Source of the DNA: Gemmatimonadota bacterium | GTDB lineage: Bacteria > Gemmatimonadota > Gemmatimonadetes > Gemmatimonadales > Gemmatimonadaceae | Length of the DNA stretch: 64,000 bases | Reading direction: 5' to 3' | Assembly (NCBI GenBank): GCA_028287285.1 | Contig: JAQBPY010000073.1 | Coordinates: 20,984 to 84,983 of the forward strand | Part shown: positions 25,613 to 33,400 of the stretch, piece by piece | Layout of the letters: each line of letters starts with the position of its first letter | Numbering within the stretch: position 1 is the first letter of the stretch | The notes under the pieces: generated by a model | Told to the model about the DNA's origin: nothing | The model's database searches: none | What the model saw: the letters and a program-made list of their open reading frames with translations, nothing else | Program-made: the position numbers and the translations under genes

Positions 25613-27003
25613 TCGACAGACGCGATGTTCTTCGAGAACCCCTGCATGTTCTCCATCACCAGCTCGAGACGATACAGCTCGTCGACATTCGACATGAACG
25701 CACCCACGGCATTCACGGTGGTCTTGTGTGCGCCGATCGGTGTATAGATCGCGCGCGTCACCACGGCGGCATACGTGGAATCCGTGCGCATGGCCACGAG
25801 CTCGGCGATCAGCTTGTCGCTGCCCGGGATCTCGCGCTCACTCGCGAGATACTGGCCGAGCGTCAGGCCGGAGCTTCCGAGCATCTCGTCGCGCTTGAGC
25901 TTTCCGTCGGCGATGAAGAGCTCCGCAACGAGCGCGTTGATGGGATGCGAGAGTCCGCCGAGTGGAAAGTTCGGAACCGTTGTGCCAGGCATGTACTTTG
26001 GATGATCGGGCACGCCATACGAGCGGTCCACGAGCACCGTTCCATTGCGCGCCACGAGTACCGTCGTCATGCCACCGGTGCTTGCGCCGAACTCCTGCAT
26101 CAACCCGTCCACGTATGCACCGGTGAGCGGAGAATCATCACTGCCCCGATGTACGATGCGACGTGCGCCAAGGTCGTACGTGTCGCCCGGGTACAGGGTG
26201 GTGAACGGCTTCCGTGGATCAGTGGCGTCCTTGCCCCCGTAGACAAAGGCCTTGTTGCGTCCGATGACGTCGGCCACGTCGCCGCGAATGACCCACGCGG
26301 TGCCTTCGTCCTCGGAGATTCCCAGCAGCTCCGGGTGCTTCGGCATGAGTGAGTCGGCAAGATCGCGAAGGCGCTCACGCGCCACGACATGCTGGTCGAT
26401 GGCAACGCCGCGCAGAAAGCCGAACGCCTTTTCGTATCCCGGCGCCATGACAGCCTCATTGCCCTCGCGTGCGCCGCGGAGCATGTAGCTCGAGAGGATG
26501 GATGCACCCGCCGACGAGCCACCCACCACGCCCCCGCGTGCGAGCACGTCGTGGAATCCCTGCTCGGACTTCGTGTCCGCGTAGCTGTCGACCAGGTGCC
26601 ACTGTCTGCCACCCTCGAACCACACGCCGCCTGCTCGCTTGAGTGGCTCCACGAACTGGTCGCTGTTCGCGACCGCCTTGTCGGTGGTATGCATGACGAC
26701 CACGTTGCGCGCGCCACCGGCCTTGAGAAAATCGGTGCCGCGCCAGTTGGGCGCATACGTGGCGGCTCCGCCAGCCGTCGGCACATCGACGATGAGCGCA
26801 TCCGGACCGCCGGCCGCCTCGATGAATTTCGCGACGATCTCCGGCCCCACCACGCCGCCGCCCACGACGATCACCGTGCCCCTGTCAGGCCCAACCCTGG
26901 GCGCTCCCGTCGCGGCAGCATTTGGCTGGCTCGCACGCTGTGTGCATGAGAGCGTGGCAAGCGTGACGACAGCGGCAATTCTCTGGAGGCGGGGCATTGG
27001 CAT
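25567..27003 (-). CDS. S51 cyanophycinase-like peptidase fused to beta-lactamase-like domain (frameshifted)
   Basis: 478 residues as read, with a hydrophobic N-terminus (IAAVVTLATLSC) that could be a signal peptide. Residues about 40-290 are an S51-type domain: GTVIVVGGGVVG, then the nucleophile elbow GGSSAGAS with the likely catalytic S164. From about 305 a class-C beta-lactamase-like domain begins (TVLVARNGTVLVDRSYGVPD, FPLGGLSHPINALVAELF), but the usual SxxK reads SHPI, so it is probably inactive. A single-base deletion near 25607-25611 truncates this domain; the remainder lies at 25421-25612 in another frame. Substrate may be acidic or isopeptide-linked peptides. The gene is divergent from the 27091 operon. 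Confidence 0.75.
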   Translation of the reverse strand: MPMPRLQRIAAVVTLATLSCTQRASQPNAAATGAPRVGPDRGTVIVVGGGVVGPEIVAKFIEAAGGPDALIVDVPTAGGAATYAPNWRGTDFLKAGGARNVVVMHTTDKAVANSDQFVEPLKRAGGVWFEGGRQWHLVDSYADTKSEQGFHDVLARGGVVGGSSAGASILSSYMLRGAREGNEAVMAPGYEKAFGFLRGVAIDQHVVARERLRDLADSLMPKHPELLGISEDEGTAWVIRGDVADVIGRNKAFVYGGKDATDPRKPFTTLYPGDTYDLGARRIVHRGSDDSPLTGAYVDGLMQEFGASTGGMTTVLVARNGTVLVDRSYGVPDHPKYMPGTTVPNFPLGGLSHPINALVAELFIADGKLKRDEMLGSSGLTLGQYLASEREIPGSDKLIAELVAMRTDSTYAAVVTRAIYTPIGAHKTTVNAVGAFMSNVDELYRLELVMENMQGFSKNIASVEPPAGRPTRTLANHA

Positions 27004-27090
27004 TGCGCAGGAAGAGAGTCAGGAGATGCAGTCATTTTACGCACGGCCCTCCAACTCCGTTACCATTCAAGGCACCCATTTCTCAGGCTC

Positions 27091-27543
27091 ATGTCCCGAT
27101 TTGACGTTTCGGAGCTCGTACCCGGCATCGTTGTCCGCCTCGATACCCGCCGCCTTCGCGCCCTGGGCGGCAGCGAGACGAACGCGCAGCGCACCGACAC
27201 GGAAGACCGCGCGGTCACGGAGACGCACGATTTTCTCATCGTGGCGCGCGACGCAAAGTCCGACGTCTGCCTCGCCGTGCCGCTCTTTGCCCGCTCGTCT
27301 CCGGGCAGCGCCCCACTTGTCGCCACGAAACGTGCGGGCGACGTCGGCAGCTGGCTCACCGAAGACGTCCATTACTCCCGCTGGCAGCATTGGCGGATGC
27401 CGGCGTCGGCCATGGTCGACGCTTCGGACAGCGATCCGGGCGACGAGGGCAACCGCCGCAGCTTCGCGCTCGGCGACGCAGACATCCTGCAGGATCTGGC
27501 CAACTGGGCAACGCGCAACCGGTGCGCATTTCGCACGGCATGA
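27091..27543 (+). CDS. Hypothetical protein upstream of VF530 gene
   Basis: 150 residues with no signal peptide or membrane segment. The N-terminal half reads MSRFDVSELVPGIVVRLDTR, and the centre HDFLIVARDAKSDVCLAVPL, which suggests a small beta-barrel domain handling a short ligand, but I recognise no family. The C-terminus is acidic (DASDSDPGDEGNRR). Its stop is three bases ahead of the VF530-family gene, so the two are co-transcribed. Function unknown. Confidence 0.65.
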   Translation: MSRFDVSELVPGIVVRLDTRRLRALGGSETNAQRTDTEDRAVTETHDFLIVARDAKSDVCLAVPLFARSSPGSAPLVATKRAGDVGSWLTEDVHYSRWQHWRMPASAMVDASDSDPGDEGNRRSFALGDADILQDLANWATRNRCAFRTA

Positions 27544-27546
27544 ACA

Positions 27547-27768
27547 ATGGCTGAGCCACAGGCGAACAACCCGATGCACGGACTCACGCTCCAGGCAATC
27601 CTGGAGCGCCTCGTCGCACATTATGGCTGGAGCTCACTCGGCAAGATCATCGACATCAAGTGTTTCACGAGTGACCCGAGCATCAATTCGTCACTCAAGT
27701 TCCTGCGCAAAACGCCGTGGGCACGCACGAAGGTGGAAAACCTCTATCTGCGTACGCATTTCGATTGA
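27547..27768 (+). CDS. VF530-family (DUF2132) small DNA-binding-like protein
   Basis: 73 residues, the family's usual size. [40 protein letters not shown] and [20 protein letters not shown] match the strongly conserved VF530 family, whose solved Vibrio member is helical and has been proposed to bind DNA. It lies three bases after an unknown gene and is probably expressed with it. The cellular role of the family is not established. Confidence 0.9.
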   Translation: MAEPQANNPMHGLTLQAILERLVAHYGWSSLGKIIDIKCFTSDPSINSSLKFLRKTPWARTKVENLYLRTHFD

Positions 27769-27821
27769 CCTGAACCGCGTCCTTCTCGCGGCCTCTGCGA
27801 TTTTGTCGTTGTGCCCGTTGG

Positions 27822-29870
27822 TCACGGCAAGGCAAACGCCACCACGGACCCACCAGAGGGTGCATCGTTCTTTCCGCCGCCACAGACGATGACCACATAT
27901 TCGCGTCCGTTCACCATGTAGAGCGATGGCGTCGCATTTCCGGATGCCGGCAGCGCCGCCTCCCATAGCAGCGTGCCCGTCAGCTTGTCGAAGGCGCGTA
28001 TCTTCTTGTCATACGTCGTTGCGGCGATGAAGAGCAGTCCGTTGGCTGTCACCACCGGGCCGCCGTAGCTGTCCGTCCCGGTGTTTTTCAGCCCTTTCGC
28101 GGCAAGAGTGGGATATTCGCCAAAGGGAATGCGCCACCGGATGGTGCCCGTGTTGAGATCGACAGCGTTCAGCGTGCCCCATGGCGGCTTGATTGCCGGA
28201 TATCCATCGGGGTCGAGGAAGATGGAAATTCCGTCGTTGCGGTATTTCAGGTAGTTGGGATTCGTCCCCGCCGTTTCCGCAACGTCATGACCGGTCATGA
28301 GAAAGTTCACCAGGTCCGTTGTCGCCCCGTTGTCGAGCGAGCCCGCAAAACCCGGCATGCGTCCGCGGCCGAGTCGAATGATCGACGTCAGCTCCTCGCG
28401 TGTAAGCCGCTTGCCGATGTCGACGAGGCCTGGAATGGAGCCCGGTGTTCCCGTACGGTCCGTCTTGTGGCAGCTCGCACAGTTGCTCTCGTAAAGCGAC
28501 TTGTCACTCCGCGGCACCATGCGAATGAGCCACGGCATCTCGTTCACGTTCACATACAGCAGTGACGATTCGGGATCGTACGCAACGCCGCCCCACTCCG
28601 CCCCGCCGTCAACACCCGGGTAGATGATCGTGCCGCCCTTCGCGGGCGGTGCAAACAATCCGCGTGACGTGTATTGCCTGAAGATCTTGAGCGCACCCGC
28701 ATGAGCCGCCGGCGTGCGTGTCGTCAGTATGTCTTCGGTGAGCGTCTGGCGAACGAGCGCCGGTGGCTTCAGCGGAAGATGCTGCGTCGGGCTCGCCTGC
28801 TCCCCATCGAGCTCCGACGCCGGTACCTTTCGCTCGGCGACAGGAAACAGTGGTGTGCCCGTGCGGCGGTCGAGCAGCCAGATGTGCCCTGTCTTTGTCA
28901 CCTGTGCGAGGGCGTCCACGGGCTTTCCACCGTGACGCACCGTGACGAGCGCCGGTGGCGCAGGAAAGTCGAGATCCCACAGGTCGTGCTTGATGCCCTG
29001 GAAATGCCAGACACGCTTTCCGGTGCGTGCGTCGAGCGCGAGGATCGTGTTCGCAAAGAGATTATCGCCAATGCGGTTTACACCATAGAAATCGTACGAC
29101 GCCGAGCCTGTCGCACCGAAAACCATGCCGAGCGTGTGATCGACCGTAAGGCCCGCCCACACGTTGGTGCCGCCATTGATCCTGTACGACTCCGGCGACC
29201 ACGTCTCATAGCCAAATTCCCCGGGGTGGGGAATGGTGTGAAAGGTCCAGCGCAGCTCGCCGGTCGTCAGGTCATACGCGCGAATGTCACCCGGCGACGA
29301 CGGCAGACTCTCGGCGACGGTGCTGCCGATGATGAACAGGTCCTCGAACACCACGCCAGGCGTGCTCGCGCTGATCGACACCCCCTCGATTGGCCGCTCG
29401 AGTCCTTTTCTGAGGTCGACGCGACCTGAATCGCCGAATGCCTGGATGGGCTGGCCCGTACGGCGATCGAGGCACCACAGCCAGTTGCGGTGCGTGAAGA
29501 ACAGGCGGTCGCCACTCACCGTCACGCCACGGTGGCGAAAGCGCTGGGTCGATGGCTTTCCGAATGTCGGGTCGAAGCTCCACCGCTCCTTGCCCGTTGC
29601 GGCGTCCAGCGCCACCACCCGCAACCTCGGCGACGTGAGATACATCGTTCCGTCGATCACGATGGGATTGGACTGCATCTCCGAGCCCTTGAACTCGTCG
29701 TGTGTCTCGTACGACCACGCGAGTTTCAGCTGCTTGACGTTCCTGGGCGATATCTGCGCGAGCGTGGAGTAGCGAGTGTTGTCGGTGGTGCCACCGTACA
29801 GCGGCCAGTCGGCCGAGCCCTGTGCGCCGAGCAGCGCGGGCACGAGGAGCAGGAGCGGAGAGATTTTCAT
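27822..29870 (-). CDS. Secreted PQQ-type beta-propeller dehydrogenase with inserted cytochrome c domain
   Basis: 682 residues from the ATG at 29870, which gives a signal peptide (MKISPLLLLVPALLGAQ); the frame extends further only because it translates a family-A repeat. Eight-bladed quinoprotein repeats are seen (DWPLYGGTTDNTRYS, ALDAATGKERWSFDP, YDLTTGELRWTF, ALDARTGKRVWHFQG, DLNTGTIRWRIPFG). Between late blades a heme-c domain is inserted: CASCH with C464, C467 and H468, and a downstream RMPGF methionine as axial ligand. It would oxidise an alcohol or sugar in the periplasm and pass electrons to its own heme. The gene faces away from arsR-like gene at 30043 across a 172-bp gap. Confidence 0.88.
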   Translation of the reverse strand: MKISPLLLLVPALLGAQGSADWPLYGGTTDNTRYSTLAQISPRNVKQLKLAWSYETHDEFKGSEMQSNPIVIDGTMYLTSPRLRVVALDAATGKERWSFDPTFGKPSTQRFRHRGVTVSGDRLFFTHRNWLWCLDRRTGQPIQAFGDSGRVDLRKGLERPIEGVSISASTPGVVFEDLFIIGSTVAESLPSSPGDIRAYDLTTGELRWTFHTIPHPGEFGYETWSPESYRINGGTNVWAGLTVDHTLGMVFGATGSASYDFYGVNRIGDNLFANTILALDARTGKRVWHFQGIKHDLWDLDFPAPPALVTVRHGGKPVDALAQVTKTGHIWLLDRRTGTPLFPVAERKVPASELDGEQASPTQHLPLKPPALVRQTLTEDILTTRTPAAHAGALKIFRQYTSRGLFAPPAKGGTIIYPGVDGGAEWGGVAYDPESSLLYVNVNEMPWLIRMVPRSDKSLYESNCASCHKTDRTGTPGSIPGLVDIGKRLTREELTSIIRLGRGRMPGFAGSLDNGATTDLVNFLMTGHDVAETAGTNPNYLKYRNDGISIFLDPDGYPAIKPPWGTLNAVDLNTGTIRWRIPFGEYPTLAAKGLKNTGTDSYGGPVVTANGLLFIAATTYDKKIRAFDKLTGTLLWEAALPASGNATPSLYMVNGREYVVIVCGGGKNDAPSGGSVVAFALP

Positions 29871-29883
29871 GTGGACAATGTTG

Positions 29884-29920
29884 GTCATCCCGCAGGAGCG
29901 AAGCGAGTGTCGGGAGATAT
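29884..29920 (+). repeat. Dispersed palindromic repeat, family A, copy 4
   Basis: Begins GTCATCCCGCAGGAGCG and ends GCGAGTGTCGGGAGATAT. It sits 14 bases upstream of the PQQ gene start, so it must lie in that gene's leader or promoter, an unusual place for a REP-type element. Confidence 0.7.
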
Positions 29921-30007
29921 CCGAACACCCCGGTAGCCCAACTGGCCCAAAGAACGGATGTCCCGACAGCCGGACGGCTACCAGAACGACAACGGCAACG
30001 CGCCCCG

Positions 30008-30042
30008 TTGACACCGTATCGGTAAGCTGTTACTTACCGTAA
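30008..30042 (+). promoter_or_regulatory. Promoter/operator of the ArsR-type gene
   Basis: A perfect TTGACA (30008-30013) lies 29 bases ahead of the ATG. A 7-bp inverted repeat, CGGTAAG (30020-30026) and CTTACCG (30033-30039) with a 6-base spacer, sits between it and the start codon, covering the -10 region. This is where an autorepressing ArsR dimer would bind. No ribosome-binding sequence is visible, so the message may be leaderless. Confidence 0.5.
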
Positions 30043-30354
30043 ATGAACACTAACCATTCGCAGGCCTTCCTCGCACTCGGCGACCCCACCCGACAGCTCC
30101 TCATGGAGCGCCTGGCAAAACGGCCCATGCCCGTCGGCAAGCTCGCCGCCGGACTATCCATTAGCCGGCCCGCGGTCTCGCAGCACCTCAAGGTGCTGCA
30201 CAATGCCGGACTCGTCACCGTGCAGCAGGAAGGCACCCGCAACATCTACCACATCGATCCACGAGGTGTCGAGGCCATGCGCACCTACCTCGACAGGTTC
30301 TGGGATCGAGCACTGGCCGCGTTCAAGCGCGCCGCCGAAGAGGACATGGAATGA
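30043..30354 (+). CDS. ArsR-family winged-helix transcriptional repressor
   Basis: 103 residues, typical size. The DNA-recognition helix is in KLAAGLSISRPAVSQHLKVL, preceded by ALGDPTRQLLMERL and followed by the wing (GLVTVQQEGTRNIYHIDPRG). No metal-binding Cys pair is present, so it belongs to the group not sensing metals, which is usually paired with an SRPBCC (AHSA1-like) gene. That partner follows with ATGA overlap but is broken here. A promoter and inverted repeat directly upstream suggest autoregulation. Confidence 0.93.
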   Translation: MNTNHSQAFLALGDPTRQLLMERLAKRPMPVGKLAAGLSISRPAVSQHLKVLHNAGLVTVQQEGTRNIYHIDPRGVEAMRTYLDRFWDRALAAFKRAAEEDME

Positions 30355-30657
30355 CCACCATCGCACCTGTCAGGAAAGTCATCGAAGTCCAGGCGCCCAT
30401 TGCACATGCATTCGAGGTGTTCACCGATGGCATCGACCGCTGGTGGCCACGGCAACACCACATTGGCTCGGCACCGCTCGAGCGTGCAGTGCTCCACCCC
30501 CACGAGTGCAAAATCCACCAGGGTGGTCATGGAACACCGAAACCTCGACCGCTACGGCGCTGCGGCAGCGTCCACCCGGGCGAGCATCGATTCCCCCGAT
30601 GGCTGGGGCGCCATCATGGACAGCTTCGCCAGGGTCGCCGGAGAGTACACCGAATAA
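30351..30657 (+). pseudogene. SRPBCC/AHSA1-like gene with internal deletion and frameshift
   Basis: The start overlaps the ArsR stop (ATGA) and the first 50 or so residues are a good AHSA1-like N-terminus (VRKVIEVQAPIAHAFEVFTD, WWPRQHHIG). After LERAVLHPHE the frame turns to unrelated sequence. In the next frame the family C-terminus appears: STRVVMEHRNLDRYG, then ASIDSPDGWGAIMDSFARVA, ending at a TAA at 30655-30657. The central sheet, about 50-60 residues in normal members, is absent. A deletion near 30505-30515 therefore removed the middle and changed the frame. The regulator half of the pair remains intact. Confidence 0.8.
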
Positions 30658-30787
30658 CCAGGATATCTGCTCGGCCGGAGTACGCCGCGGGGATTCGTGA
30701 ACACATAGGGGCTGGCACATTTTCCCGGGGGCCGTCACCTTTCGCCGCGTCATTCACTACCGGTGACTCTCTTCCGAGGAAATACCG

Positions 30788-31309
30788 ATGTCCCACTCCA
30801 CGCTCGTTCTTTTCCGGCTCATTCACATTGTCGTCGGTGTGTTCTGGGCCGGCAGCATCATCTTCCTTGCCGCCTTCGTTCTGCCGGCGGTCACCAAAGC
30901 AGGTCCGGGCGGCAGCTCGGTCATGCAGCAGCTCATGACCGTGCGAAAGCTCCCCGTCTATCTCATGGCAAGCGTCTTCATCACCATCTTGTCGGGGATT
31001 GGGCTTTACTGGTACGACTCCGCCGGCTTTACATCGAAGGTGTGGCTCGCCTCCCCGCAAGCGCGCATCCTTGGCATTGGCGCGATACTCGGCATCATCG
31101 TAGCCATTATTGGGGGTACGGTAAACTCGCCAACAGCGGCCAGGCTTGCAAAGCTTGGCGCTCAGGTCCAGGCGGCAGGCGGCCCGCCAACATCGGAGCA
31201 GGCCGCGGAATTGCAGCGGCTGCGCAACCGCCTAACGTCCGCCGTCAACATCGCGGCTGTAATGCTCATTGTCATCGTGGCATGCATGGCTGTGGCACGA
31301 TACATCTGA
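30788..31309 (+). CDS. Four-helix integral membrane protein of unknown function
   Basis: 173 residues with hydrophobic helices near 6-30, 55-76, 93-112 and 150-172. The first helix carries a His (RLIHIVVGVFWAGSIIF) like the heme-ligand histidines of small CopD/DUF2269-type membrane proteins. A polar linker rich in Ala, Gln and Arg (AAELQRLRNRLTS) precedes the last helix. GAGGAAA lies 6 bases ahead of the ATG. It stands alone after the SRPBCC pseudogene and converges on the dehydrogenase gene. Function cannot be assigned. Confidence 0.75.
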   Translation: MSHSTLVLFRLIHIVVGVFWAGSIIFLAAFVLPAVTKAGPGGSSVMQQLMTVRKLPVYLMASVFITILSGIGLYWYDSAGFTSKVWLASPQARILGIGAILGIIVAIIGGTVNSPTAARLAKLGAQVQAAGGPPTSEQAAELQRLRNRLTSAVNIAAVMLIVIVACMAVARYI

Positions 31310-31320
31310 GCTGATGCACC

Positions 31321-31358
31321 GGAGTACCTGTACCTTTGTATTTCGGTACAGGCACTCC
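31321..31358. terminator. Bidirectional terminator hairpin
   Basis: CCTGTACC (31327-31334) pairs with GGTACAGG (31345-31352); after one mismatch GGAGT (31321-31325) pairs with ACTCC (31354-31358). The stem has 13 pairs around a T-rich 10-base loop, centred between two convergent genes. Confidence 0.65.
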
Positions 31359-31368
31359 ATACCACGGC

Positions 31369-32418
31369 TTATGACAGTGACGCGAGATCGATGACGAACC
31401 GGTACTTCACGTCGCTCTTGAGCATGCGCTCGTAAGCGCCATTGATCTCCTTCATCTGAATCACCTCGATCTCCGACACGATGCCATGCTCGGCGCAGAA
31501 GTCGAGCATCTCCTGCGTTTCCTTGATGCCGCCAATGAGCGAGCCAGCGAGCGAGCGCCGCTTCATGATCAGGTTGAAGACAGTCGGCGACGGATGCGGC
31601 GTAGGCGGAGCGCCAACGAGCGTCATCACGCCATCGCGGGCGAGCAGCGAGAGATACACATCGAGATTGTGTGGCGCCGATACCGTATCGATGATGAAGT
31701 CGAGGCTGTTGGCCTTCGCCGCCATGGCATCGGGATCGGTGGAGATCACCACTTCATCAGCGCCCAGCTTGAGCCCATCGTCGCGCTTATTGGCCGACGT
31801 GGTGAACAGCGTTACGTGCGCACCAAGGGCATGCGCGAGCTTTACGCCCATGTGGCCGAGTCCACCAAGACCGACGATCCCCACGCGCGACCCCTTGCCA
31901 ACGTTCCAGTGACGAAGCGGTGACCATGTCGTGATGCCGGCGCACAACAGCGGCGCCGCACCGGCGGGATCGAGCTTGTCCGAGATGTGGAGCACGAACT
32001 TTTCGTCGACCACGATGGCCTTGGAGTAGCCGCCAAACGTATAGCCGCCCGTGTGCTTGTCGGGAGCGTTGTACGTACCCACCATGCCCGACTCGCAATA
32101 CTGCTCGAGGCCATCGGCACAGCTCGCGCAGTGCTGGCAGGAATCGACCATGCATCCCACGCCGACCGTTTCGCCCACGACAAAGCCCTTGACGTCACTT
32201 CCAACCGCGACGACTCGGCCAACGATTTCATGGCCAGGAACGCACGGATACAGCGTGCCGGGCCATTCGCTTCGTGCCGTGTGGAGATCCGAGTGGCAGA
32301 CGCCACAAAAGAGGATCTCGATGTGCACGTCACTGGCGGTGGGCTCACGCCGAGCGATGGTGGATGGACCGAGTGGCGCGGTGGCGCTGGGGGCTGCGTA
32401 GGCGAGGGTGTTTATCAT
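31369..32418 (-). CDS. Zinc-dependent NAD(P) alcohol dehydrogenase, YahK/CAD type
   Basis: 349 residues, the usual medium-chain dehydrogenase length. Catalytic zinc ligands are C41 (CGVCHSDLH), H63 and E64 (PGHEIVG); the structural zinc site is C94, C97, C100 and C108 (SCQHCASCADGLEQYC). The nucleotide fold motif is GIVGLGGLGHMGVK. It is typical of broad aldehyde reductases/cinnamyl-alcohol-dehydrogenase-like enzymes reducing aldehydes with NADPH in the cytoplasm. It is a single gene, with a divergent outer-membrane protein gene next to it. Confidence 0.93.
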   Translation of the reverse strand: MINTLAYAAPSATAPLGPSTIARREPTASDVHIEILFCGVCHSDLHTARSEWPGTLYPCVPGHEIVGRVVAVGSDVKGFVVGETVGVGCMVDSCQHCASCADGLEQYCESGMVGTYNAPDKHTGGYTFGGYSKAIVVDEKFVLHISDKLDPAGAAPLLCAGITTWSPLRHWNVGKGSRVGIVGLGGLGHMGVKLAHALGAHVTLFTTSANKRDDGLKLGADEVVISTDPDAMAAKANSLDFIIDTVSAPHNLDVYLSLLARDGVMTLVGAPPTPHPSPTVFNLIMKRRSLAGSLIGGIKETQEMLDFCAEHGIVSEIEVIQMKEINGAYERMLKSDVKYRFVIDLASLS

Positions 32419-32515
32419 GGTGCGAAGTTAATCCATGCAACCGCCATTCGTTCCCGAAATTCTGGCGTTTCAGCCGAGCCCGCCCCATACTCACGGTCTT
32501 CACTCGGAGATCAAC

Positions 32516-33397
32516 ATGCCCCTGCATCGCCTGCTGCTGGCCATCGTTTTATTCGTGGGGCTGAGTGACAAGCTCTGCGCGCAGGACACAGCGCGCACGG
32601 CGAACCTCACAGTCACGCCCGTGGGACGCCTAACGCAGCTTTCCCTGCGCGATGGGTCCACGCTCAACGGCCGCGTCCTGGAAGTCACCCCCGGCACAGT
32701 GCGCTTCGAGTCTTCCATTGGGGAGACCACCATTTCGCGCGCCAACATCGTGTCCGTCAGGCAGGTGGATCCCGAGTCCGTTCATGAGGGCGAGGTCTGG
32801 CCGGAAGATCCCAGCCGAACGCGGCTGTTCTTTGCACCAACGGGCCGCACCATGCGCGCCGGCGAATATTACTTCTCCGACGTCTTCATTTTTCTGCCGA
32901 GCGGGCAGGTGGGAGTCACTGATCGCATTACGCTGGGTGGCGGCATGTCGCTCATTCCGGGCCTCGGCGTGGACGAACAGCTGTTCTACCTCACGCCCAA
33001 GGTTGGCCTCTATGCGAGCGACAACGTACACGTGGCCATTGGTGCACTCGTCGCGAGCGCCCGGAATCTTCTCGACGTCGGACCGGCGGGCATAGGCTAT
33101 GGCGTGGCGACATTTGGTGGTGAGAACGCCAGCGTTACCACGGCCGCCGGGGTCGCCTTCGCCAATGGCGAGACGGCATCGTCCACATTGCTGATGATCG
33201 GCGGATCCACGCGCGTCTCACGGAGTCTCGCGTTGGTCACCGAGAATTACCTCGTGACCGGCCATTCGGGCAGCGTCATCTCTGGCGGCGTGCGCGTACT
33301 GAGCGATCACATCGCCGTGGACATTGCGCTCGGCTCCCAGGCAGACCCCGATCACTTTGGGCTCTTTCCGTATCTGTCATTCATCTACCGCTGGTAG
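32516..33397 (+). CDS. Predicted outer-membrane protein of unknown function
   Basis: 293 residues from the ATG at 32516, giving a signal peptide that ends KLCAQ; the upstream extension of the frame is not coding. A short N-terminal beta-rich module (LTQLSLRDGSTLNGRVLEVT, TTISRANIVSVRQ) resembles a small SH3/Sm-like fold, and the rest alternates hydrophobic and polar residues in barrel-like strands, ending with an aromatic residue (FIYRW), as outer-membrane barrels do. No family recognised. It is four bases upstream of the PLP-enzyme gene and may be co-transcribed with it. Confidence 0.7.
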   Translation: MPLHRLLLAIVLFVGLSDKLCAQDTARTANLTVTPVGRLTQLSLRDGSTLNGRVLEVTPGTVRFESSIGETTISRANIVSVRQVDPESVHEGEVWPEDPSRTRLFFAPTGRTMRAGEYYFSDVFIFLPSGQVGVTDRITLGGGMSLIPGLGVDEQLFYLTPKVGLYASDNVHVAIGALVASARNLLDVGPAGIGYGVATFGGENASVTTAAGVAFANGETASSTLLMIGGSTRVSRSLALVTENYLVTGHSGSVISGGVRVLSDHIAVDIALGSQADPDHFGLFPYLSFIYRW

Positions 33398-33400
33398 CCA

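Noticed and set aside
29871..30014. N-terminal extension of the PQQ gene to 30014
   Set aside because: The extra 48 residues are mostly translation of a family-A repeat, and a proper signal peptide begins at 29870.
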